A stretch of 64,000 nt of DNA from contig JAVIAB010000051.1 of the NCBI GenBank assembly GCA_032433765.1, positions 146,640,568 through 146,704,567 on the forward strand. The letters run 5' to 3'. This DNA is from Megaustenia siamemsis. Taxonomy: Eukaryota; Mollusca; Gastropoda; Stylommatophora; Ariophantidae. The translations under genes were made by a program, and so were the position numbers. Position 1 is the stretch's first letter; each line of letters opens with the position of its first letter. Below the pieces are notes generated by a model, which was given only the letters and a program-made list of their open reading frames with translations, did not search any database and was not told the DNA's origin. Of the stretch, positions 46,757 through 56,108 are shown piece after piece.

Positions 46757-46870
46757 ATCCAAGCTAACTAAAGTCAAATAAAAATCATCACCAAGCCACA
46801 CAAATTGACACATCATCATCATGTGCCACCCTCAACATCCCCCTTCCTATCATCATCATGTGCCACCCTC
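46015..46870. repeat. CAT-rich compound array, left arm
   Basis: Repeated phrases of CATGTCCTATCATCATCATG, TGCCACCCTCAACACCATCA and AAGCCACACAAAGTATCAAC mixed with (CT)n tracts at 46,443-46,466 and 46,713-46,752. A second such zone lies at 47,340-47,660 and a third at 48,470-48,760; all are mirrored in the right arm (50,880-51,370, 52,190-52,490, 52,960-53,820). They yield HHHVPPST-type false frames on many strands and phases. Confidence 0.85.
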
Positions 46871-46877
46871 AACATCA

Positions 46878-46955
46878 AACCTTCCGGCTTGGACGGAGGA
46901 ACTGTTTTCCATCAGTCGAGTAAATGAAACAAACCCCGTTACATATGTGTTGAAG
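46878..46955 (+). pseudogene. Polinton-type integrase C-terminal fragment 1, left arm
   Basis: Twenty-six codons reading LPAWTEELFSISRVNETNPV and TYVLK, then breaking off into sequence shared with 45,480. The W-x-EE-F...NPxTYxLKD pattern is the start of the small beta-barrel domain at the C-terminus of Polinton-type integrases. Confidence 0.6.
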
Positions 46956-47127
46956 ATTATTGGTCGTGTGTGTTATCGCTACCAACATCATCATGTGTCG
47001 GTTAGTAAGGTGTGCTAATATTAAATAGTGACGCTCGCTCTTTCTCATTCAATGTAAAGCAAAACAAAATTCTATATTTCACAATTTTATTAATACATCA
47101 TATATTACTGTCCGGATGCTGATAATT

Positions 47128-47344
47128 TTAACTGTCTGGGTTTCCTACACAACCGCCCTCCATTTTGACAAAACCTTGATCAAAGCTGGAATAGGTAATC
47201 GGTGACTTTGCTGAAACATCCTGGGCATCCACACTGGCTGCCGGAGCTGTCGTCTGATTAACAAGAGTGAGGTCCCCTTGGTTAACAGAAAAGGGCGTGT
47301 AGTTGATGTTACCATAAGCGTTTTCGAGACTGCCTTAACGCCAT
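47128..47344 (-). pseudogene. Frame Y, copy 2, left arm (truncated)
   Basis: Shorter copy of Y. It retains NINYTPF through KMEGGC and then ends early (GNPDS stop), losing the middle of the C-terminal part found in copy 1. With four A in the CGAAAACGC run, its upstream ATG (47,342-47,344) is out of frame. Confidence 0.5.
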
Positions 47345-47847
47345 GTGCCACCCTCAACACCATCATCCCTTCATGTCCTATCATCATCATGTACCACCCT
47401 CAACACCATCATCCCTTCATGTCCTATCATCATCATGTGCCACCCTCAACACCATCATCCCTTCATGTCCTATCATCATCATGTGCCACCCTCAACACTA
47501 GCATCATGTGCCACCCTCAACACTAGCATCTTGTGCCTCAACATCACCCTTCATGTCCTATCATCATCATGTGCCACCCTCAACACCATCATCAGCCCTT
47601 CAGGTCCTATCATCAAACCACACAAAGTATCAACCAGCGAAATTCTCTCTCTCTCTCTCTCTGTCTCTCTCACATTCATGGTAAACCAAAACAAAATAAA
47701 TCACTAAGATTTTACCACCATAACACACAAATTTAGGGTCATATTAAAAAGTCGACCTTAAAACCATACAAATCTACTCCCATACTCATAAAAGTTAGAC
47801 ACATCAAACAAATAATTACTTCCAAACTCCAAAAAAGTTAGACCAAA

Positions 47848-48130
47848 TCACGCCTCGATCGTTCTCTAACATTGCCTCGATCGTTCTTTAACATTGCCTC
47901 GATCGTTCTTTAACATTGCCTCCAGCGTTCTTTAACATTGCCTCCAGCGTTCTGTAACATTGCCTCCAGCGTTCTGTAACATTGCCTCCAGCGTTCTGTA
48001 ACATTGCCTCCAGCGTTCTGTAACATTGCCTCCAGCGTTCTGTAACATTGCCTCGATCGTTCTTTAACATTACCTCGAGCGTTCTCTAACATTGCCTCCA
48101 GCGTTCTCTAACATTCCCTTGCTCGTTCTC
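47848..48130. repeat. 22-bp array A, left arm
   Basis: About 13 copies of CATTGCCTCCAGCGTTCTGT plus AA, with CGATCGTTCTTTAA variants at both ends. Confidence 0.92.
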
Positions 48131-48762
48131 TAACATTTTCATTAGTTGGAGTCTTTGTGTTGCCTTCTTAGTGAGATTCTCTACGTGTTTCTTCAGGCTC
48201 AATTGTCAGTCTAGTTGTATTCCTAAAAAAATCTACTTCCATACTGATACTAGTTAGACACATCGATCAGATAGTTACATCCAAATCGCAAACATTTTAC
48301 CCCAGAACACAAAAATTTAGGGTCATACTCAAAAAGTCGACCTTAAAACCATACAAATCTACTCCCATACTCATAAAAGTTAGACACATCAAACAGATAA
48401 TTACTTCCAAACTCATAAAAGTTAGACACATCAAACAGATAATTACTTCCAAACTCCAAAACCCCCTTCCTATCATCATCATGTGCCACCCTCACTCTCT
48501 CTCTCTCTCTCTATCGCATATCCAAGCTAACTCAAGTCAAATAAAAATCATCACCAAGCCACACAAATTGACACATCATCACCATGTGCCACCCTCAACA
48601 CTATCATCATCATCATCATCCACCCTCATCACCCCTTCCTATCATCATCATGTGCCACCCTCAACACTATCATCATGTACCACCCTCATCACTATCATCA
48701 TCATGCGCCACCCTCAACACCAGCCCTTCATGTCCTATCATCATGTGCCACCCTCAACATCA

Positions 48763-48921
48763 AACCTTCCGGCTTGGACGGAGGAACTGTTTTCCATCAG
48801 TCGAGTAAATGAAACAAACCCCGTTACATATGTGTTGAAAGACGATAAGGGCGATGAGATAGAGGGGTCATTCTACACACCGAAAATTCAAAAAGTTGGA
48901 GACAAACTCATCATCCCTCCA
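48763..48921 (+). pseudogene. Polinton-type integrase C-terminal fragment 2, left arm
   Basis: Fifty-three codons. They extend fragment 1 with DDKGDEIEGSFYTPKIQKV and a short LIIPP tail. The pattern NPVTYVLKDxxGxEIxGSFY-x-x-x-xQKV is characteristic of the C-terminal domain of rve-type integrases in Polintons and their domesticated relatives, which bind DNA or chromatin there. The zinc-binding and DDE catalytic domains are absent. Upstream, the frame runs into CAT-rich low-complexity peptides (HHHVPPST), so it is not a functional gene. Confidence 0.72.
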
Positions 48922-48962
48922 TGTCCTATCATCAAGCCACACAAAGTATCAACCAGCGAAAT

Positions 48963-48996
<34 letters not shown>

Positions 48997-49198
48997 GCTC
49001 TGTCTCTCTCTCACATTCATGATAAACCAAACCAAAATAGGCTCATATTAAAAAAGTCGACCTAAAACCGTAAAATATTCCACTACAACACAGACCGCTA
49101 GACTGAACAGTACTATGAAAACAAACGTCCGTGAATCAAGCGCGCTTATAACACGAAGTCTCACATCCGACTAGTTTAAATATAATCTGGTAAATAAA

Positions 49199-49578
49199 AG
49201 TTAGGAGGCAAGGGCAGAAACCTAGGAGGTAAGGGCAGAAACCAAAGAGGCAAGGTCAGAAAACAAGGAGGGAAGGGCAGAAACCAAAGAGGCATGGTCA
49301 GAAATCTAGGAAGCTGTGTTAGAAAACAAGGAGGCGAGGGCAGAAACCTAGGAGGGAAGGTCAGAAACCTAGGAGGCGAGGTCAGAAACCTAGGAGGCGA
49401 GGTCAGAAACCTAGGAGGCGAGGTCAGAAACCTAGGAGGCAAGGTGAGAAAACAAGGAGGGAAGGTCAGAAATCTAAGAGGCGAGGGCAGAAACCAAAGA
49501 GGCAAGGTCAGAAATCTAGGAAGCTGTGTTAGAAAACAAGGAGGCGAGGGCAGAAACCAAAGAGGCAAGGTCAGACAT
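49199..49578. repeat. 22-bp array B, left arm
   Basis: About 17 copies of GGTCAGAAACCTAGGAGGCG plus AG, with AAACAAGGAGGGAAGG and AACCAAAGAGGCAAGG variants. Confidence 0.92.
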
Positions 49579-49847
49579 TTTCATTATTTGGAGTCTTTGT
49601 ATTACCTTCTTAGTGAGATTCTCTACGTGTTTCTTCAAAAAGCTACTCTCATTCTCATACTAGTTAGACACATCGAACCGTTCGTTATTTCTAAAGCCAA
49701 AAAAAAAAAAGTTTGGCCAAATCACTAACAATTTACCCACAGAACAAAATAAATATAGACTCATATTAAAAAAGTCGACCTCAAAACCATAAAAATCTAC
49801 TCCCACACTCATCTAAAAGTTACACCAAAACCGCACGAGATTTGCAC

Positions 49848-49991
49848 CGTGCAAAAACATGCACATTCGGGCGTAACAATCAGCATTCGTAAGGGGCGTA
49901 ACAATCATAAAAGTGATTTTTAAGTAAATTTTTTTTTGGTATGGGGATGTCTATTGGTGCATTGTGCCAAACTGGTGCGCGTGTCAAACTC
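49848..49991. other. Central loop of the palindrome
   Basis: 144 bp without an inverted partner. It holds a direct duplication of GGGCGTAACAATCA (near 49,869 and 49,894) and, to its right, GTGC-rich sequence (TTGGTGCATTGTGCCAAACT, GGTGCGCGTGTCAAACTCGT). This resembles the GTGCAAAGTCGGTGC repeats at the element's outer ends. Confidence 0.85.
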
Positions 49992-50261
49992 GTGCAAATC
50001 TCGTGCGGTTTTGGTGTAACTTTTAGATGAGTGTGGGAGTAGATTTTTATGGTTTTGAGGTCGACTTTTTTAATATGAGTCTATATTTATTTTGTTCTGT
50101 GGGTAAATTGTTAGTGATTTGGCCAAACTTTTTTTTTTTGGCTTTAGAAATAACGAACGGTTCGATGTGTCTAACTAGTATGAGAATGAGAGTAGCTTTT
50201 TGAAGAAACACGTAGAGAATCTCACTAAGAAGGTAATACAAAGACTCCAAATAATGAAAAT

Positions 50262-50642
50262 GTCTGACCTTGCCTCTTTGGTTTCTGCCCTCGCCTCCTT
50301 GTTTTCTAACACAGCTTCCTAGATTTCTGACCTTGCCTCTTTGGTTTCTGCCCTCGCCTCTTAGATTTCTGACCTTCCCTCCTTGTTTTCTCACCTTGCC
50401 TCCTAGGTTTCTGACCTCGCCTCCTAGGTTTCTGACCTCGCCTCCTAGGTTTCTGACCTCGCCTCCTAGGTTTCTGACCTTCCCTCCTAGGTTTCTGCCC
50501 TCGCCTCCTTGTTTTCTAACACAGCTTCCTAGATTTCTGACCATGCCTCTTTGGTTTCTGCCCTTCCCTCCTTGTTTTCTGACCTTGCCTCTTTGGTTTC
50601 TGCCCTTACCTCCTAGGTTTCTGCCCTTGCCTCCTAACTTTT
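50262..50642. repeat. 22-bp array B, right arm
   Basis: Mirror of 49,199-49,578 with the same order of unit variants. Confidence 0.92.
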
Positions 50643-50841
50643 ATTTACCAGATTATATTTAAACTAGTCGGATGTGAGACTTCGTGTTATAAGCGCGCTT
50701 GATTCACGGACGTTTGTTTTCATAGTACTGTTCAGTCTAGCGGTCTGTGTTGTAGTGGAATATTTTACGGTTTTAGGTCGACTTTTTTAATATGAGCCTA
50801 TTTTGGTTTGGTTTATCATGAATGTGAGAGAGAGACAGAGC

Positions 50842-50875
<34 letters not shown>

Positions 50876-50918
50876 ATTTCGCTGGTTGATACTTTGTGTG
50901 GCTTGATGATAGGACATG

Positions 50919-51074
50919 GAGGGATGATGAGTTTGTCTCCAACTTTTTGAATTTTCGGTGTGTAGAATGACCCCTCTATCTCATCGCCCTTATCGTCTTT
51001 CAACACATATGTAACGGGGTTTGTTTCATTTACTCGACTGATGGAAAACAGTTCCTCCGTCCAAGCCGGAAGGT
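50919..51074 (-). pseudogene. Polinton-type integrase C-terminal fragment 2, right arm
   Basis: Mirror of 48,763-48,921 with the same NPVTYVLKDDKGDEIEGSFY block on the minus strand. Confidence 0.72.
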
Positions 51075-51702
51075 TTGATGTTGAGGGTGGCACATGATGA
51101 TAGGACATGAAGGGCTGGTGTTGAGGGTGGCGCATGATGATGATAGTGATGAGGGTGGTACATGATGATAGTGTTGAGGGTGGCACATGATGATGATAGG
51201 AAGGGGTGATGAGGTGGATGATGATGATGATGATAGTGTTGAGGGTGGCACATGGTGATGATGTGTCAATTTGTGTGGCTTGGTGATGATTTTTATTTGA
51301 CTTGAGTTAGCTTGGATATGCGATAGAGAGAGAGAGAGAGAGTGAGGGTGGCACATGATGATGATAGGAAGGGGTTTTGGAGTTTGGAAGTAATTATCTG
51401 TTTGATGTGTCTAACTTTTATGAGTTGGAAGTAATTATCTGTTTGATGTGTCTAACTTTTATGAGTATGGGAGTAGATTTGTATGGTTTTAAGGTCGACT
51501 TTTTGAGTATGACCCTAAATTTTTGTGTTCTGGGGTAAAATGTTTGCGATTTGGATGTAACTATCTGATCGATGTGTCTAACTAGTATCAGTATGGAAGT
51601 AGATTTTTTTAGGAATACAACTAGACTGACAATTGAGCCTGAAGAAACACGTAGAGAATCTCACTAAGAAGGCAACACAAAGACTCCAACTAATGAAAAT
51701 GT

Positions 51703-51988
51703 TAGAGAACGAGCAAGGGAATGTTAGAGAACGCTGGAGGCAATGTTAGAGAACGCTCGAGGTAATGTTAAAGAACGATCGAGGCAATGTTACAGAACGA
51801 TCGAGGCAATGTTACAGAACGCTGGAGGCAATGTTACAGAACGCTGGAGGCAATGTTACAGAACGCTGGAGGCAATGTTACAGAACGCTGGAGGCAATGT
51901 TAAAGAACGCTGGAGGCAATGTTAAAGAACGATCGAGGCAATGTTAAAGAACGATCGAGGCAATGTTAGAGAACGATCGAGGCGTGAT
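51703..51988. repeat. 22-bp array A, right arm
   Basis: Mirror of 47,848-48,130. One unit carries CGATCG where the left arm has CCAGCG. Confidence 0.92.
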
Positions 51989-52490
51989 TTGGTCTAACTT
52001 TTTTGGAGTTTGGAAGTAATTATTTGTTTGATGTGTCTAACTTTTATGAGTATGGGAGTAGATTTGTATGGTTTTAAGGTCGACTTTTTTTAATATGACC
52101 CTAAATTTGTGTGTTATGGTGGTAAAATCTTAGTGATTTATTTTGTTTTGGTTTACCATGAATGTGAGAGAGACAGAGAGAGAGAGAGAGAATTTCGCTG
52201 GTTGATACTTTGTGTGGTTTGATGATAGGACCTGAAGGGCTGATGATGGTGTTGAGGGTGGCACATGATGATGATAGGACATGAAGGGTGATGTTGAGGC
52301 ACAAGATGCTAGTGTTGAGGGTGGCACATGATGCTAGTGTTGAGGGTGGCACATGATGATGATAGGACATGAAGGGATGATGGTGTTGAGGGTGGCACAT
52401 GATGATGATAGGACATGAAGGGATGATGGTGTTGAGGGTGGTACATGATGATGATAGGACATGAAGGGATGATGGTGTTGAGGGTGGCAC

Positions 52491-52706
52491 ATGGCGTTAA
52501 GGCAGTCTCGAAACGCTTATGGTAACATCAACTACACGCCCTTTTCTGTTAACCAAGGGGACCTCACTCTTGTTAATCAGACGACAGCTCCGGCAGCCAG
52601 TGTGGATGCCCAGGATGTTTCAGCAAAGTCACCGATTACCTATTCCAGCTTTGATCAAGGTTTTGTCAAAATGGAGGGCGGTTGTGTAGGAAACCCAGAC
52701 GGTTAA
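52491..52706 (+). pseudogene. Frame Y, copy 2, right arm (open from ATG)
   Basis: In this copy alone the A-run is three (CGAAACGC), so an ATG at 52,491 reads MALRQSRNAYGNINYTPF through KMEGGC to a stop, 71 codons. Whether this is the ancestral frame or a chance repair is not clear. It lacks the basic C-terminus of copy 1. Confidence 0.5.
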
Positions 52707-52878
52707 AATTATCAGCATCCGGACAGTAATATATGATGTATTAATAAAATTGTGAAATATAGAATTTTGTTTTGCTTTACATTGAATGAGAAAGAGCGAG
52801 CGTCACTATTTAATATTAGCACACCTTACTAACCGACACATGATGATGTTGGTAGCGATAACACACACGACCAATAAT

Positions 52879-52956
52879 CTTCAACACATATGTAACGGGG
52901 TTTGTTTCATTTACTCGACTGATGGAAAACAGTTCCTCCGTCCAAGCCGGAAGGTT
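52879..52956 (-). pseudogene. Polinton-type integrase C-terminal fragment 1, right arm
   Basis: Mirror of 46,878-46,955. Confidence 0.6.
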
Positions 52957-53077
52957 TGATGTTGAGGGTGGCACATGATGATGATAGGAAGGGGGATGTT
53001 GAGGGTGGCACATGATGATGATGTGTCAATTTGTGTGGCTTGGTGATGATTTTTATTTGACTTTAGTTAGCTTGGAT

Positions 53078-53115
<38 letters not shown>

Positions 53116-53857
53116 CTGTTTAATGGTAGAGCACAAGATGATGATGGGACATGAAGGTTTGATGATGGTGTTGAGGGTGGCACATGATGATAGGGCATGA
53201 AGGGCTGGTGTTGGGAGTGGCGCATGATGATGATAGTGTTGAGGGTGGCACATGATGATGATAGGAAGGGGGATGTTGAGGGTGGCACATGATGATGATG
53301 TGTCAATTTGTGTGGCTTGGTGATGATTTTTATTTGACTTGAGTTAGCTTGGATATGCGATAGAGAGAGAGAGAGAGAGAGAGTCACTATTTAATGGTAG
53401 GGCACAAGATGATGATGGGATATGAAGGTTGATGTTGAGGGTGGCACATGATGATGATAGGCCATGAAGGGGTTGATACTTTGTGTGGCTTGATGATGAT
53501 AGGACATGAAGGGGTGATGGTGTTGAGGGTGGCACATGATGATGATAGGACATGAAGGCAGAGGGGTAGTTCCATTGTCTAAAGATGGCGTTAAGGCAGT
53601 CTCGAGGCCATGAAGGGGTTGATACTTTGTGTGGCTTGATGATGATAGGACATGAAGGGGTGATGGTGTTGAGGGTGGCACATGATGATGATAGTGTTGA
53701 GGGTGGCACATGATGATGATAGGCCATGAAGGGGTTGATACTTTGTGTGGCTTGATGATGATAGGACATGAAGGGGTGATGGTGTTGAGGGTGGCACATG
53801 ATGATGATAGGACATGAAGGCAGAGGGGGTAGTTCCCTTGTCTATAGATGGCGTTAA

Positions 53858-54163
53858 GGCAGTCTCGAAAACGCTTATGCTAACATCAACTACACGCCCT
53901 TTTTTGTTAACCAAGGGGACCTCACTCTTGTTAATCAGACGACAGCTCCGGCAGCCAGTATGGATGCCCCGGATGTTTCAGCAAAGTCACCGATTACCTA
54001 TTCCAGCTTTGATCAAGGTTTTGTCAAAATGGAGGGCGGTTGTGTTTTGAAGGCTAATGAAACTTCCTATGCACCCGTGTTTGATAGACATTTAACAAAC
54101 AGTACCACCAAAACAGGAGGGAGGAAACCCAGACGCTTAAAATTATCAACGACCGGACAGTAA
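53858..54163 (+). pseudogene. Unrecognised element frame Y, copy 1, right arm
   Basis: Exact mirror of the left-arm copy: 102 open codons on plus ending TAA at 54,161-54,163, followed by two TTAATAAAGTTG polyadenylation-like segments (about 54,177-54,230). An alternative ATG start is at 53,960. Confidence 0.55.
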
Positions 54164-54935
54164 TATATATGATGTATTAATAAAGTTGTCGACCGGACAG
54201 TAATATATATGATGTATTAATAAAGTTGTGAAATATAGAATTTTGTTTTGCTTTTCATTGAATGAGAAAGAGCGAGCGTCACTATTTAATATTAGCACAC
54301 CTTACTACACGACACATGATGATGTTGGTAGCGATAACACACACGACCACTTATATTTTACTATTTTTAACATAAGTCCGTTTTCTTTTCAATCGGGGTT
54401 CTACCTGAGTTGGCTAACGGAATTTAAAATACTCTTTCACAAATTTCTAACACACAGCGAGCGACGATCACCGGTTTAACTCTAAACACGGAGCCTAACA
54501 ATGACCGTCAGCATATTTTCCTAACAATGACCACGATTCCTTGTAAGCGATAAATTTCTAACAATAGCATTCCTCAAGTACCACTAGCCCAGTCAACAAA
54601 AGCTGCCATGTCATTCCAGTTTCTTGACTTAACATACAGTTTTCCGTCAGTATGTTAACTTATTTTTTTCATAGTTTTTTATTATTTCGCCTTTTTAAAA
54701 ATCAATTTTATCACATTTAACTATATTTCTTAACGTTTTGAAACATATTTTTTATTTATCACTTTCACAAATATACTCTTTCACAAATTTCTAACACACA
54801 GCGAGCGGCGATCACTGGACACGGATGAGACTATGACACTGTATTCTTCTTCTTCAGCTCCCTGTGGAGCATAGGCCTTCTACAAACACTTTCAGCTCCC
54901 TGGGGAGCATAGGTCTTCTACAAACTACAAACACT

Positions 54936-54995
54936 TTCCTGTTGCCTGTCACGTAGTAGACCCGTGTTCGAATCCTGAAGGAGACTTTTTTTTTA
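54936..54995 (+). other. tRNA-Asp-like half with B-box, right arm
   Basis: Mirror copy of 44,841-44,900 in the right arm, here on plus, ending GGAGACTTTTTTTT. Confidence 0.55.
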
Positions 54996-55406
54996 TTATT
55001 TTTAATAATTCTGAGTTTACTTTCACAAATACATATTTTTTAAATAATTCTGTTTACTTTCACAAATATACTCTTTTAAAATACTCTTTCATTTTCATCT
55101 AACACACAACGAGAGGCGATCACCGGATTAGCACCGAGTCTTTTGAATTTACCTGAGTTAAGCTCTCAGTGAACCATTTCGACAAACTGACGAACACCAA
55201 AAAAAATTCCCCCCAAAAAAAAATTCCCCCCAAAAAAAAAAATTATGAAGTTCGAAAAAATCGCGAATTCGAAAAAAAAAATATTTTTTTTTTTTTTTTT
55301 TGGCACCGTTTTGGTGCAAAGTCGGTGCAAAGTCGGTGCCAAATCTATTGTATTTCGGTGCATGTTATTCCACTTTTCTGTTGAGTTCACAGCCACCTAT
55401 ACTACT

Positions 55407-55412
55407 ATCGGT
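55407..55412. other. 6-bp target-site duplication, right
   Basis: ATCGGT directly after the terminal ACTACT of the palindromic element, identical to 44,415-44,420. Confidence 0.9.
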
Positions 55413-55745
55413 GTATGATGACACTTCGAGCAGCACCTCCCAATGCTGTGATCGGTGTATGATGACACTTCCAGCAGCACCTCCCAATGCTGTGATCGGT
55501 GTATGATGACACTTCGAGCAGCACCTCCCAATGCTGTGATCGGTGTATAATGACACTTCCAGCAGCACCTCCCAATGCTGTGATCGGTGTATGATGACAC
55601 TTCGAGCAGCACCTCCCAATGATGTGATAGGTGTATGATGACACTTCCAGCAGCACCTCCCAATGCTGTGATCGGTGTATGATGACACTTCCAGCAGCAC
55701 CTCCCAATGCTGTGATCGGTGTATGATGACACTTCCAGCAGCACT
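55407..55745 (+). repeat. 44-bp minisatellite, right block
   Basis: About 7.7 further copies of the same unit as 43,517-44,420, same strand. The last unit breaks off at CAGCAGCACTTCTTC. Confidence 0.95.
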
Positions 55746-55769
55746 TCTTCAAGTTCACCCGTTGAGTGG

Positions 55770-56108
55770 AAGTGGATGCGTTGTGTCGCTAGTTTACGTC
55801 ATAGCCGTTATATCTGCGCCTTTTGCCCCGACACATCCGTCTTCGGCATGATGGGTAGATTTGCTTAAAATGTTTGCCCGGACGGCGGCCATTTTTGGCC
55901 TACTCTTTTCGACTTTAAACTGATAAGAGTTCTTTAATGTGCGGCAACTCCTATTTCGAGAGTGTTAGACATGGGACTCCACTAGCCAGAGACCAGGGGA
56001 GGGTAAAGCCACGAAAACACCACGGGTTCGATTGTTGACAAATTCCCACCACCCATGGTGGGAATCGAGCCCGGAACCTTCCTGTCTGACCACTAGACCA
56101 GCCAGCCC
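55770..56108 (-). repeat. tRNA-headed SINE family I
   Basis: On the minus strand: GGCTGGTCTAGTGGTCAGAC head, ACAGGAAGGTTCCGGGCTCG with B-box-like GGCTCGATTCC, then TTACCCTCCCCTGGTCTCTG, GCACATTAAAGAACTC, AAAGAGTAGGCCAAAAATGG, and a 3' module with GGGGCAAAAGGCGCAGATAT that is shared with family II. Confidence 0.82.

Larger units (their letters stand above)
44421..49847 (+). repeat. Left arm of the giant inverted repeat
   Basis: 5,427 bp, the reverse complement of 49,992-55,406 (5,415 bp). The 12-bp length difference comes from small indels in A/T and CT runs. Order from the outer end: terminus with GCACCGACTTTGCACC repeats, A/T/G homopolymer zone (44,525-44,635), subterminal repeats, short frame Y1 (minus), CAT-rich array, integrase fragment 1, frame Y2 (minus), 22-bp array, integrase fragment 2, second 22-bp array. 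Confidence 0.9.
44421..55406. mobile_element. Giant palindromic Polinton-like non-autonomous element
   Basis: A 10,986-bp insertion. Its first bases AGTAGTATAGGTGGCTGTGA are the exact reverse complement of its last, and the whole element is two inverted arms (44,421-49,847 and 49,992-55,406) around a 144-bp loop. It is flanked by a perfect 6-bp duplication, ATCGGT. Each arm carries two fragments resembling the C-terminal domain of Polinton-type retroviral-like integrases, and two copies of an unrecognised short frame. There is no protein-primed DNA polymerase, packaging ATPase, protease, capsid gene or integrase catalytic core that I can recognise. The 5'-AG start, 6-bp duplication and integrase remnant together point to the Polinton/Maverick superfamily. 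Arms are about 99% identical by eye, differing mainly in homopolymers, CT microsatellites and single bases. An assembly-made foldback is unlikely, because the outside flanks differ and the duplication is exact. Confidence 0.82.
49992..55406 (-). repeat. Right arm of the giant inverted repeat
   Basis: Mirror of the left arm. Differences seen by eye include three instead of four A in the Y2 frame near 52,512, a GAT/CCA swap in one unit of the 22-bp array near 51,800, a one-base deletion near 51,211, and different lengths of the A/T runs near 55,200-55,300. Confidence 0.9.

Noticed and set aside
46015..48760. His/Pro/Ser-rich frames (HHHVPPST)
   Set aside because: Produced by the CAT-rich compound array; mirrored in the right arm and present in several phases.
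44421..55406. Palindrome as an assembly or library foldback artefact
   Set aside because: The exact 6-bp duplication, same-direction flanking array, different outside flanks, an unpaired loop and small arm differences all fit a real insertion. Long-read confirmation would still be decisive.
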